From contig NZ_CP024902.1 of assembly GCF_003330765.1 (NCBI RefSeq), forward strand, positions 1,736,001 to 1,800,000: a stretch of DNA of 64,000 nucleotides. The letters run 5' to 3'. Shown here one piece after another: positions 27,903-35,129 of this stretch. Every line of letters begins with the position of its first letter. Position 1 is the first letter of the stretch. Made by a program: the position numbers and the translations under genes. The stretch is from Burkholderia pyrrocinia (GTDB lineage Bacteria; Pseudomonadota; Gammaproteobacteria; Burkholderiales; Burkholderiaceae). Below the pieces are notes generated by a model that saw nothing but the letters and a program-made list of their open reading frames with translations, was not told the origin of the DNA and ran no database searches.

Positions 27903-28154
27903 ATGACGAATTCGTTCGGTTGGACATATCTCCGTCGCGACAGCGATTTGGTCTTCCATCACCAGATCGGCAGTAAAACCTTTCAGGTGCAAGTCACTCA
28001 TGAATGCCTGGGTGATGTGTTCGGCTCGGACGGCACGAGGGAGGGCGACGAAAAGGCGCTATCGACCAATATGTCTCAGATTGCTCGAATAGCGACAGCG
28101 AAAGCGCTCGCAGGAGCCGAATCGCCTCTCTTGGTCACGAACTCCGACTTTTGA
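27903..28154 (+). CDS. Small protein, possible paralogue of the previous gene
   Basis: The 83-residue protein (MTNSFGWTYLRRDSDLVFHH...) repeats the layout of its upstream neighbour: a strand pair with VFHHQIGSKTFQVQVTHECLGDVFGSD, a helix NMSQIARIATAKAL and a final LLVTNSDF. The shared order suggests a tandem duplication. The ribosome site is weak. Function is unknown. Confidence 0.55.
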   Translation: MTNSFGWTYLRRDSDLVFHHQIGSKTFQVQVTHECLGDVFGSDGTREGDEKALSTNMSQIARIATAKALAGAESPLLVTNSDF

Positions 28155-28570
28155 GGACTCGCTGACGTAATCGGTGATCTTCAGGAGTGTCGCCTCCGTG
28201 GGCGCGGGCGGCGTCGATGGTTCGGGCCAGTGCGTTGATGTCGGAATCGTCCAGAGCGCAAGTGCGGTCAGCTTCAACGACCTGCGCTGCGGCTGCGATG
28301 AGTGCCGTCACCTTGTCGCCCAGCTGCTGCGCTTCTCTCGCATTGGCAGGTGAGTCGGCCTTCGCGGGAGCTTGCGGGGCGCGGTAGACTACCCGAGTGA
28401 GCGTCGCATTGCTCTTGGTCTTCTCGTAGATGGGCTGCCGCGCCTTCCGCACCCGTCTCATTGCCACTGGTGACGCGTGTGTCGACAATGGTCTCGCGGT
28501 CAGGGTGAGCACCACTGTCCGCTGCCTCGCTCGCCAGTTCGGGAGCAGGGCTCTTTTCGTTGATGGTCAT
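28135..28570 (-). pseudogene. Probable frameshifted phage gene
   Basis: A frame starting at 28570 (MTINEKSPAPELASEAADSG) with a GAGAGACC site gives a hydrophilic N terminus. Coding character then passes to another frame near 28455 (RRVRKARQPIYEKTKSNATL, then a helical, lysine/alanine-rich stretch ending ...RLRQRVLKSRSS at 28135). Joined, they would make a protein of about 145 residues. Either a frameshift broke one gene, or a second gene starts at the ATG at 28461. Family unknown. Confidence 0.45.
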
Positions 28571-28591
28571 GATGGTGGTCTCTCAGTAGGT

Positions 28592-28806
28592 CAGGCCGGA
28601 ATCTCGGTGAAGTCGAAGAGCTTCAGCTGTTCCGCGCTGAACGCTTCGCAACTCTCGGAGCAGCCGCTATCGGCGTCGGCATCCTTGGGCAGTCGGCGCC
28701 TAACGAGCTGCTCTCGAAGGAGGGCACTACGTTCGACGCGTCGGATTCAGAGTGTTTTGGGAATGTGCCGACGCTGACTCGCTGGGCGCGATAGTGTCGA
28801 ACTCAT
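28592..28806 (-). pseudogene. Probable broken small gene (in-frame TGA)
   Basis: From ATG 28806 the frame gives MSSTLSRPASQRRHIPKTL, then a TGA at 28747-28749, then continues in the same frame for about 50 coding-like residues (VERSALLREQLVRRRL, KDADADSGCSESCEAF, SAEQLKLFDFTEIPA) to a TGA at 28592. The acidic, Cys-bearing tail looks like real coding sequence that has lost its start. It lies 22 bases upstream of another disrupted gene on the same strand. Confidence 0.35.
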
Positions 28807-28861
28807 CGGAGAACGCGGAAGCCGCTGTATCATCAGCTGACCAACAACATCGGGGAAAGAC

Positions 28862-29413
28862 ATGGGGAAGCAAGCGACTTCAGCGATTTATTTTGAGCGA
28901 GCTCTGTTCGTGATCGCGCCCAGAAATCATGGGAAGAGTACGACGCTCCGCTCTCTCTTCCTCGATCAAAGACTTGGTCGAAATGGGAAGATCCCCGACG
29001 AGCTGAAACTAAACGACGATTACTACCTCAGCAACGAGCGACGCCTCTATCTACGGCTGACCTCGCCGCATGAAGCAGACGAGAATCTCGATCACTTTCT
29101 GAGCAAGAGCAGTGAGAAAATGCGAGGCCGGGGGCGTTGGAACTTCGCTGGGCCGCTGCATCCCGCCGCGTATAAGAGCATGCCCGACGCTGTCACAACT
29201 GTTGACGCGTTCGTCAATTTCTTTCAACCAGAGCGCGTGCGTGTCGCACTGCTTTCCCCGAACCATCAAGGTACTAATGATCTCGAGTGGGACGGAGGTG
29301 GAGATCTATCCTCAGATCTGCTCGGTATCGACGGGGTTGAGGTAGTTCGGATCGATGTGCGGCAACGTAACAAGAACGGTCTGCTGTTGGCTGACTTCTT
29401 CGACTTCACTTGA
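28862..29413 (+). CDS. P-loop protein of unknown function
   Basis: The 183-residue protein opens MGKQATSAIYFERALFVIAP and has a Walker A-like APRNHGKSTTLRSLF (about residues 19-33). A conserved Walker B is not obvious; LLADFFDFT ends the protein. GGGGAAAG precedes the ATG. It could be an NTPase or kinase that senses phage or host state, but no family is recognised. It converges on, and overlaps by eight bases, the VUT transporter gene. Its base composition is AT-richer than the structural genes, as in accessory phage genes. Confidence 0.65.
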   Translation: MGKQATSAIYFERALFVIAPRNHGKSTTLRSLFLDQRLGRNGKIPDELKLNDDYYLSNERRLYLRLTSPHEADENLDHFLSKSSEKMRGRGRWNFAGPLHPAAYKSMPDAVTTVDAFVNFFQPERVRVALLSPNHQGTNDLEWDGGGDLSSDLLGIDGVEVVRIDVRQRNKNGLLLADFFDFT

Positions 29414-29936
29414 CGAGATTTGCTGTCGACCCGTGTTTCCCGGGCGGTTGTCTGCTTGCCCGAGCATTGCGAAAGACAACCCATGACCATAGGGCTCCGC
29501 CGGCCACTTTGGCGACGAACTGCAGCGCTGCAATCACCGGAAAAATCGCCCCGAAGGCAACAAGCGGGAAGATGATGGAGTCGACAGCGGCACCCGCAAC
29601 GTTCGCGCCGTTCGCCCGTGTAAGGATCGGAAAGCGACGTGCTAGCTGGAACACAATTGCGCTTGCTACTGCCGCGGCACCGAACGCCGCAAGCGACGCC
29701 AATGCGATTTCTTTGGACGCGGGATTGAGCACATAGCTGACTAGGCCTGCCGTTGCTATCAAGGCAAACATCCGCGTCCACAGGGCGCGGCCTCGCCAGT
29801 CGAGGTGGAGGCGATCTCGAATCGCGAGATCGAGTCCGATAAGCAAAAACGCAATGATCGGTGTAGCAGCTGGCCCAAAATGGGCGACCAGTAGGTTCGC
29901 AACTGCGACCGCCGCGATATAGATCAAAACGTACAT
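29406..29936 (-). CDS. VUT family membrane transporter (YhhQ-like, deazaguanine/queuosine precursor uptake)
   Basis: The 176-residue protein has about five to six hydrophobic helices: MYVLIYIAAVAVANLLVAHF, TPIIAFLLIGLDLAIRDRLH, MFALIATAGLVSYVL, IALASLAAFGAAAVASAIVF, ANVAGAAVDSIIFPLVAFG and VIAALQFVAKVAGG. The VANLL, GLDLAIRD and AVDSIIFPLVAFG stretches match the VUT_1 family, whose E. coli member YhhQ imports preQ0 and preQ1. Its start overlaps the end of the DpdA-like gene by 13 bases, so the two are coupled. Import of the base that the partner inserts is the obvious joint role. Confidence 0.78.
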   Translation of the reverse strand: MYVLIYIAAVAVANLLVAHFGPAATPIIAFLLIGLDLAIRDRLHLDWRGRALWTRMFALIATAGLVSYVLNPASKEIALASLAAFGAAAVASAIVFQLARRFPILTRANGANVAGAAVDSIIFPLVAFGAIFPVIAALQFVAKVAGGALWSWVVFRNARASRQPPGKHGSTANLVK

Positions 29937-30679
29937 AGTTCCTCTGCAGTGAAGAGAGCGCGTTGTGTCGGTTCGGAGCAGCAGTTTATCCTGTCGCTCC
30001 AGACCTTGGCTTCGCGCCAGTCATTCGCATTGCGGCCCTGCTTGCGGGCGGCAAAACTCCAAGCCATTGAATCAGCCGTGTACAGCAACTCGCGCACGAT
30101 CCATGACGATAGCGCCGTCGATTTCAGTCCGAAGCCGTGCAGCCGAAGGTCCGGCCGTATGGTCTTGATCGCCATCAACACTCGTTCGATCGCGCGCGGA
30201 TCTCCGTTGCGCTTGCACACGGAGCCGACTCCAGCCCATGCGCCATGCTTCAGGCGTCTGCCGTACATCTCGATGTGTCGAACATAGTCCTCGCACGTGT
30301 AGCCTTGCAGCACAGGAAGGATGTAGACACCACGGACATCGCACTGTGTCAGGGTATCGTAGCGCTCGATCGTGAGCTGCTGGTGCTGCTCAATCGTCAT
30401 GCCTGTAATTTTCAGCATGTGTGCTTCGCACATGTAGTCCTGGGCGACTGCCGCGAGTAGGGTGCCATTCATCGCCCATCGTCTGATTTGCTCGGCATAT
30501 GCGCTAACCGGGTCGACATAGCCGCCGTGCTTGAGAATGGTCGTAAACGCGCCGCTGTCCATAATCCAGTCGCCGACCACGAATCCTGACTTGCGGTTCC
30601 GGAGTCGGTTGACGCTGATGAACGCAGCTTCGAAATGCCGAGCATCGGAGGGCTGGTGCAGCCCTGTAAAGAATCGCAT
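29924..30679 (-). CDS. DpdA-like deazaguanine DNA transglycosylase (tRNA-guanine transglycosylase fold)
   Basis: The 251-residue protein has the landmarks of the TGT/DpdA barrel. DSGAF at residues 41-45 corresponds to the DSGGF motif of TGT. PVLQGYTCEDY is at 122-132, GVGSVCKRNGD at 150-160, LHGFGLKS at 180-187 and TADSMAW at 201-207, whose Asp203 fits the nucleophile. The TGT zinc cluster is absent. DpdA proteins exchange guanine in DNA for preQ0-type deazaguanines, which blocks host restriction. No queC/D/E genes are near, so the base would come from the host or be imported by the coupled VUT transporter. A tRNA or unknown-nucleic-acid substrate cannot be excluded. No good ribosome site precedes the ATG. 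Confidence 0.75.
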   Translation of the reverse strand: MRFFTGLHQPSDARHFEAAFISVNRLRNRKSGFVVGDWIMDSGAFTTILKHGGYVDPVSAYAEQIRRWAMNGTLLAAVAQDYMCEAHMLKITGMTIEQHQQLTIERYDTLTQCDVRGVYILPVLQGYTCEDYVRHIEMYGRRLKHGAWAGVGSVCKRNGDPRAIERVLMAIKTIRPDLRLHGFGLKSTALSSWIVRELLYTADSMAWSFAARKQGRNANDWREAKVWSDRINCCSEPTQRALFTAEELCTF

Positions 30680-30848
30680 GGCAAGAAATGAGCAGAAAAG
30701 AAGCGGACGCTATACAAGCCGCCCACAAGAAAAAGCCACGCATCCGAGGCACCGGAATTTGCGCGGCTTGGGGTAGGGTGGTCGTGCTACGATTTCTGGT
30801 ACGGCGTGAGAGCGCTTCACGAAATTGAAAACCACTACGGGGATTTTT

Positions 30849-31193
30849 ATGCGCTGGTTTACCTATGAGTTACCGCCTGTCGACTTTGGATGGGAGCATG
30901 TGCAGACCGTCGAAGAGACGCTGCTCAAGATTGCGGCCGACGACGCAAAAGTCAGGCTGGCAGGCGATGATCTCGAAGACCACTTAACAGTGGATCATTT
31001 CCTCCTAGCCTGGTCTAGTGCCAAAGGAGCTGCAGAAGATCACGGTTGGGAGGGTGATTTCCGTCATGATCCGGTGGTGTTCTGGGTCCCGACGACAGAC
31101 GATTTCTGTTTCGGTTTCGCGTTTAAGCAAGACAACAACGGAACTACGTTCGTGGTGTCGCCATGTGAGCTGCCGCACTTGAATCGACGCTAA
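30849..31193 (+). CDS. Small phage protein, unknown function
   Basis: The 114-residue acidic soluble protein (MRWFTYELPPVDFGWEHVQT...) has an ACGGGG site before the ATG at 30849. Aromatic-rich strands (DPVVFWVPTTDDFCFGFAFKQDNNGTTFVVSP) suggest a beta-sheet domain. No family is recognised. It lies in the accessory zone to the right of the DpdA-like gene. Confidence 0.6.
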   Translation: MRWFTYELPPVDFGWEHVQTVEETLLKIAADDAKVRLAGDDLEDHLTVDHFLLAWSSAKGAAEDHGWEGDFRHDPVVFWVPTTDDFCFGFAFKQDNNGTTFVVSPCELPHLNRR

Positions 31194-31415
31194 CCTCCGT
31201 CGAGCGCCGGGAGGTTGACGAAGGGATCTGTGCGGCCCTGTTACTCTTCGCGGCGCACATCTGCCGGTGGGCGGCACTGGAGAGGGCCGCGTCCAATCAG
31301 ATCTGTACCAAGGCCAGGTGGCCAGTCCCGGACGGTACAAACACAGACGAACCAGGCGCAACGATAGCTGCTCATTCAGCGAGCTACGATTCACGCCAAA
31401 ACAAGCGATGGTGCG

Positions 31416-32096
31416 ATGGAAAATTGGCGGTTAGTAGTGGGCGTACTCCTCGGTCTCGGCGGAGCAGTCCTGATTGCGTTGTTTGGTGCAACCACTGCAG
31501 GGACGAAGCCATATGATCCCTCGCTCATGGCTTCCTGGGTTCAGGCGGTTGGCTCCGTTGCAGCAATTGTCGGCGCATACTGGTTCGTGCAAATCTCAGC
31601 AAGAGATCAGCGGCGACTGGCTACAAAGGTTCGGGACAGAGAATTGAGCGAACGGCGTTCGTCAATTCAAGCTGTACTTGACGAAGTCTACATAAAATTC
31701 ATGGAACTTCGCCGATGGTACGAGCTTGAGAACGGCACCTTTCCTCTTGAACTGTCATTCCTATCAGTCGATGAACTTGCGAGCGCGGCGAGCCTATTGG
31801 ACGACGTACCTTTATTTGACTTCGACTCTGGTGAGTTGGTGAAAGCGATACTTGAGTTGAGGCGCGCATGTCGAACTACAATTGGCTTGTTAGAGCGTCA
31901 GGCGCGAAACTTTCGCGATCCGGATGAGGATGAAAGATATCCCGGGCACGTATGTATCGCAGATCAAGTCAATGACGAGGTCGATTACATCGAGACTGTT
32001 TATTTCGCCGCGCTAAAGGTGACCGGGGCGGCAGCCGTCGATCGCCCCGCATTGATTCGCGCATTTATGTGGCGGGCTCCAGAAAGCGAGAGCTGA
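31416..32096 (+). CDS. Membrane-anchored protein, unknown function
   Basis: The 226-residue protein has two N-terminal hydrophobic segments (RLVVGVLLGLGGAVLIALFG and MASWVQAVGSVAAIVGAYWF) followed by a cytoplasmic helical domain starting QISARDQRRLATKVRDRELS. The codon use is clearly AT-richer than its neighbours, a sign of separate acquisition. This layout (two helices plus a helical domain) is common among lysogen-expressed exclusion or defence proteins, but that is only a suggestion. Confidence 0.65.
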   Translation: MENWRLVVGVLLGLGGAVLIALFGATTAGTKPYDPSLMASWVQAVGSVAAIVGAYWFVQISARDQRRLATKVRDRELSERRSSIQAVLDEVYIKFMELRRWYELENGTFPLELSFLSVDELASAASLLDDVPLFDFDSGELVKAILELRRACRTTIGLLERQARNFRDPDEDERYPGHVCIADQVNDEVDYIETVYFAALKVTGAAAVDRPALIRAFMWRAPESES

Positions 32097-32119
32097 CTCT
32101 CAGTGATGCCAAGCCGCAC

Positions 32120-32242
32120 TCATGTGCAGTAGGTGCTAGCGCAGCTTGCCGATTCGTCCCAGTGCTGGGTGGTGGCGAGGACCAGTACCGCGACAATGAG
32201 CACGCCGAGGCTTTTGAGCCACAGGATCAGAAGCGCTTTCAC
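32120..32242 (-). CDS. Small single-helix membrane protein
   Basis: The 40-residue protein starts at a GTG (MKALLILWLKSLGVLIVAVL) and holds one hydrophobic helix. Its start overlaps the stop of the upstream gene as GTGA, and GGGAG lies seven bases before. The overlap is the main evidence that it is real. Function is unknown. Confidence 0.5.
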   Translation of the reverse strand: MKALLILWLKSLGVLIVAVLVLATTQHWDESASCASTYCT

Positions 32243-32394
32243 GACCACACTCCCATCAGCGCTTCGATCGGGGGAGCGACGGCGCCAGCAAGGATGTAGA
32301 GTGCGCCGAGCGCGATGAGCGGAACCCACCTCGGTGTCGTTCGCGATACAAGCGATCGCTTGTTTTGGTGAAATGCGGGATGCAGGCTGTTCAT
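32239..32394 (-). CDS. Small membrane protein
   Basis: The 51-residue protein starts MNSLHPAFHQNKRSLVSRTT, basic, followed by a hydrophobic helix WVPLIALGALYILAGAV. Its stop overlaps the next gene's start by four bases. No clear ribosome site is seen. The pair may be an early-lysogenic membrane unit. Confidence 0.5.
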   Translation of the reverse strand: MNSLHPAFHQNKRSLVSRTTPRWVPLIALGALYILAGAVAPPIEALMGVWS

Positions 32395-32527
32395 TGGTCT
32401 TAGAAGTTGTTGTTCGGTCTCGTCAGTGCGCGCCCCACGCGCAGAGAACCGGGCGGAACTAATGCGTGGCCGCCCGTCCTGTCGACCTGCTATGCGAGAG
32501 CGCTTTCGCTCCACCGGCATTCCATCG

Positions 32528-32698
32528 TCAGTGGGCCCAGTACGACATGTCGACGTCGGCGGCCTCTTCGGGCGATTCATCGCCATCGCGATTGACGAAG
32601 GTGCCTTCCGCGAGATGGCGAGCAACTGTTTCATCACATCCGCCACGCGAGATGTAGCGTTGTGCACAGCGGTTGAGCCATTCATGTTGATTGAGCAC
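32528..32698 (-). CDS. Small phage protein
   Basis: The 56-residue protein starts at GTG 32698 behind AAGGAG at six bases (MLNQHEWLNRCAQRYISRGG). It is helical and acidic at its C terminus (DGDESPEEAADVDMSYWAH). The strong ribosome site decides the start. It belongs to the leftward early group. Confidence 0.65.
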   Translation of the reverse strand: MLNQHEWLNRCAQRYISRGGCDETVARHLAEGTFVNRDGDESPEEAADVDMSYWAH

Positions 32699-32741
32699 GT
32701 GAATCTCCTTGGTGATTGCCCGCCGTAGCAGGCGCGGTTGT

Positions 32742-32933
32742 TCAGGCGGCGATTGCGCGCGCTGCCGAGAGCAAATCCTCAAGCTCGCGTTCATAGGCGC
32801 TCGCGATGCTCAGGTGGTCTCGATTCTGCGCGATCAACACGCGCAGCGTGGCTTGCCTCTCGGCAAATGCGCCCATCAAGATCGCTGCACGCAACGCGGT
32901 GCGTTGGTCTGTCGATACCATGATCGTTTCCAT
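32742..32933 (-). CDS. Small phage protein
   Basis: The 63-residue helical protein (METIMVSTDQRTALRAAILM...) has AAAGGGA seven bases upstream. It is the first gene of the leftward early group and lies about 660 bases left of the OL-like operators. Function is unknown. Confidence 0.6.
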   Translation of the reverse strand: METIMVSTDQRTALRAAILMGAFAERQATLRVLIAQNRDHLSIASAYERELEDLLSAARAIAA

Positions 32934-33210
32934 CGTCGTTCCCTTTCGTGTTGCGTTGGTCTTCTTTCTGATTAGGAATCCGAAAATAAGGCAACGCTCA
33001 ACGAATGACACTGGAATTCAATGCCGTCCGATCAACGCTGTCGAAACTCTCAAGGGCGCGCACTCGGCAGGGTGCTGCGCTGGGTTGGTGGGTGCGGAGA
33101 ATCCGCGACCGAACGCGCGCTCTTGAGAATTTGGTGGGTGTTTCCTTGCGATAATGGATGCGCCGGTCTGAGAGACGGCATCCAAGAACCACCGTTACAA
33201 GGAATCACCT

Positions 33211-33390
33211 ATGAGTGAACCGAAAGAAGACAGCACGGCAACGAAGATCCTTGTCGAACTCATCCGAGGCGGATCGGTAAAGCTTCCGCACGTGGACAGC
33301 CCGACAAATACTCAAGTAGCGGCAAAACGTGGCGAGGAGGCTGCCGCGTATCTCGTCGCGCTCCACAACGGCCTCAAGGGCATCGTTTGA
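33211..33390 (+). CDS. Small phage protein
   Basis: The 59-residue protein (MSEPKEDSTATKILVELIRG...LHNGLKGIV) has AAGGAA before its ATG and a perfect hairpin after its stop at 33416-33446. It is hydrophilic and helical. It reads rightward against the likely leftward operon. Confidence 0.6.
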   Translation: MSEPKEDSTATKILVELIRGGSVKLPHVDSPTNTQVAAKRGEEAAAYLVALHNGLKGIV

Positions 33391-33415
33391 AGTAGGCCTG
33401 CTGCCCTTCAAGATC

Positions 33416-33446
33416 ACCGATGCGCTCTCATTGAAAGCGCATCGGT
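33416..33446. terminator. Perfect 11-bp hairpin after the 59-residue gene
   Basis: ACCGATGCGCT and AGCGCATCGGT pair exactly around a nine-base loop. There is no U run on the plus strand, so it may be Rho-assisted or an antitermination site for leftward transcription. Confidence 0.5.
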
Positions 33447-33591
33447 CATGTGGTGTCGGGCGCTACCCCGTTTCTCGGCTACACCGTTGAGCCGGCCGGT
33501 TGCTCCCTGTACTGCGGTCCCGGCGTGCTAGCACTCTTAAAGATCGACCGCCTGAGCGGTGGTGCAGAGGTCATCGCTGCAATGGACGTAC

Positions 33592-33608
33592 TTTAGCGAA
33601 ACGCGAAA
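33592..33608. promoter_or_regulatory. Operator O4 (left)
   Basis: TTTAGCGAAACGCGAAA is the exact reverse complement of the site at 35537-35553. Confidence 0.75.
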
Positions 33609-33616
33609 TACATGTC

Positions 33617-33633
33617 TATAGCGAAACGCGAAA
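33617..33633. promoter_or_regulatory. Operator O5 (left)
   Basis: TATAGCGAAACGCGAAA lies 25 bases centre to centre from O4 in the same orientation. Confidence 0.75.
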
Positions 33634-33721
33634 TTTACAGTGGGAATTTTGTAACAGCGGACAGGGCTCAGCGGCGGGTTAAGTCGGGGATGCTTGGGCA
33701 GGGGGGGCGGGTACGGGCATG

Positions 33722-33749
33722 AAAAAAGCCCCGCTCAGAGGCGGGGCTT
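33722..33749 (-). terminator. Rho-independent terminator of the lipoprotein gene
   Basis: GCCCCGC and GCGGGGC pair around a short loop. On the minus strand a six-U run follows, 20 bases after the gene stop. Confidence 0.8.
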
Positions 33750-33768
33750 GCGCGAACTGCCGTGAGGC

Positions 33769-34497
33769 CTACTCTGCGTGATTGGGGGCCCCAACGGTGG
33801 TGCCGTCGGCGTAGACGACCACGGTCGGGCGAAGCTCGGTTGAGAATTTCCCCTCTTCCAGGCCCATCAGCTTCTTGTCGTCGTCGTCGAACTTGTTGAG
33901 CTTTCTCGATCCGGTCCAAGTAACCTGGCTTCCAGGCGCGATAGATTCTTCGATGGTCAGCGTAGTCTTGCCGACGACCTCGCCAAACGTGTTCTTGATG
34001 ATCAGATCGCCTTTGACGCCTTTAATCGGCTTGTCGCCGGCATTCTTTATTCCGATCTCGACTTGAAAGCGGTCGTCGTATTGGCCGTTCATGAAGTCGG
34101 CCGGAACAAATTTTTGACCGAGGAATGCGAGGACAACCGTCTTGCCGAGTTTGGCGGCCGCCGCTGCTTTTTCGTCTTCGATCTGCTTCCTCAAACGCTC
34201 TTGCTCGGCGGCTTCTGCTGCCTTCTGCGCTACGAATTTTTTCTGATCGTCGATAGCTTGGCCGACGGTCAGGCCCACCGGCATTGGCTTTCCTCCAAAC
34301 GCCTCGCCGATCTTGACTCGTGCAAGGTACGTCGCGAGCAATTGCTTGTCGTCGTCGCTAAGGTTCTTCACCTTTTCAGTAAACTCGCCATCGATCTTGG
34401 AAAGATCTGTTGGAATGACCGTGTCGGTCGGCTTCGAACATCCGGCGAGTGCTACGGATGCAATCGCCACGAGTGCCAACATACGTACGGATTTCAT
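33769..34497 (-). CDS. Prophage lipoprotein, unknown function
   Basis: The 242-residue protein begins MKSVRMLALVAIASVALAGC with lipobox ALAGC (Cys20). A helical, charged coiled-coil stretch (about residues 85-115, KKFVAQKAAEAAEQERLRKQ) is followed by a beta domain. It has its own ribosome site GGGGGAATA and its own terminator. It sits between the two operator clusters where lambda carries rexAB, so it is probably expressed in the lysogen and exposed at the cell envelope. A superinfection-exclusion or fitness role is possible but not shown. Confidence 0.75.
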   Translation of the reverse strand: MKSVRMLALVAIASVALAGCSKPTDTVIPTDLSKIDGEFTEKVKNLSDDDKQLLATYLARVKIGEAFGGKPMPVGLTVGQAIDDQKKFVAQKAAEAAEQERLRKQIEDEKAAAAAKLGKTVVLAFLGQKFVPADFMNGQYDDRFQVEIGIKNAGDKPIKGVKGDLIIKNTFGEVVGKTTLTIEESIAPGSQVTWTGSRKLNKFDDDDKKLMGLEEGKFSTELRPTVVVYADGTTVGAPNHAE

Positions 34498-34826
34498 TAT
34501 TCCCCCGGTTTAGGTCGTGTAGAAATTTTTGGAAATGATACTACATCGATGATTGCGATCTCCCCGGAGAGGCGCCCGCGATATATGGAGGGAATTGCAC
34601 TCGCGAGCCATCCCATCTTTCAGATATTAATCATCGGAAACCCCATGGGACTGAGGGTCGGTGGCCGCGCGGAATAGGATGTGCCGCCAGACGGTTCTTC
34701 CTCGGGCCAACGAACTTGATGTGTCCCCATTAAGTGTCCTCTGAATTTGGTTGAAAGCCACCCGTAGGGACCGCTACACTACTGTATATATATACAGTAT
34801 TTAAGACATGGAACAGCGGGGTATGT
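34498..34826. promoter_or_regulatory. Intergenic region with SOS-controlled promoter
   Basis: It separates the lipoprotein gene and the rightward SOS gene. The left part must hold the lipoprotein promoter but I cannot place it. The right part has TTGAAA at 34751-34756, an 18-base gap, TACACT at 34775-34780 and the LexA box at 34780-34799. Confidence 0.55.
34780..34799. promoter_or_regulatory. LexA (SOS) box
   Basis: TACTGTATATATATACAGTA is a perfect palindrome and equals the E. coli LexA consensus at all positions. It overlaps the end of the -10 and +1 of the promoter upstream of the 34827 gene, where LexA would block transcription. Confidence 0.85.
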
Positions 34827-35129
34827 GTGAGTCGAGAGGCGAGGGCAAATGGACTGCGGTGCCGAGTGGGGGATCTTGTGAGGGTGACGGCATCCAGCAA
34901 CCCTGAATTGATCGGGGCGATTGCACTCGTGCAAAAACTAAGGAAGGACGGTCGATGGAACGTTTTGCTCGACAGGCTGGCGTTCGGGGTTGCCGCACCG
35001 AGCGGGCGGCAGGTGCTAACGGACGAATTCTGTTTTCGCGATGGGTCACTCGATCCCATCGCGAACATCCGCGATGTCAGTACGCGATTTCAGTCGCCGG
35101 ACGGACGGTCGTCGTTGTCCGCATTGTGA
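34827..35129 (+). CDS. LexA-controlled small protein, candidate induction gene
   Basis: The 100-residue protein (GTG start, MSREARANGLRCRVGDLVRV...) has a probable SH3-like beta barrel (VGDLVRVTASSNPELIGAIA, GRWNVLLDRLAFGV). It is 28 bases downstream of a perfect SOS box and converges on the repressor gene, overlapping its 3' end by 40 bases. Because the repressor lacks a self-cleavage domain, this gene (or the convergent transcript itself) is the best candidate for turning DNA damage into prophage induction, as Tum does in phage 186. No homologue is recognised; a later GTG start near 34866 is possible. Confidence 0.6.
   Translation: MSREARANGLRCRVGDLVRVTASSNPELIGAIALVQKLRKDGRWNVLLDRLAFGVAAPSGRQVLTDEFCFRDGSLDPIANIRDVSTRFQSPDGRSSLSAL

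Larger units (their letters stand above)
33391..33768. promoter_or_regulatory. OL-like left operator region
   Basis: The stretch contains a hairpin (33416-33446), two copies of the operator motif at 33592-33608 and 33617-33633, and the lipoprotein terminator at 33722-33749. No gene is seen. The two motifs match the three in the repressor-Cro interval and are spaced 25 bases apart. Confidence 0.7.

Noticed and set aside
28430..28777. 115-residue plus-strand frame
   Set aside because: It lies opposite the two disrupted minus-strand genes and its composition is that of a shadow.
30469..30752. Overlapping minus-strand frames upstream of the DpdA-like gene
   Set aside because: They lie in other frames over its first third, with no ribosome site or motif.
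32998..33192. 64-residue minus-strand frame
   Set aside because: No ribosome site and arginine-rich; the interval more likely holds the leader of the 33211 gene.
34808..34906. 32-residue frame beginning at the first ATG after the SOS box
   Set aside because: Short, Gly/Ser/Cys rich and without a ribosome site; the frame from GTG 34827 is longer and better formed. A leader peptide role cannot be excluded.
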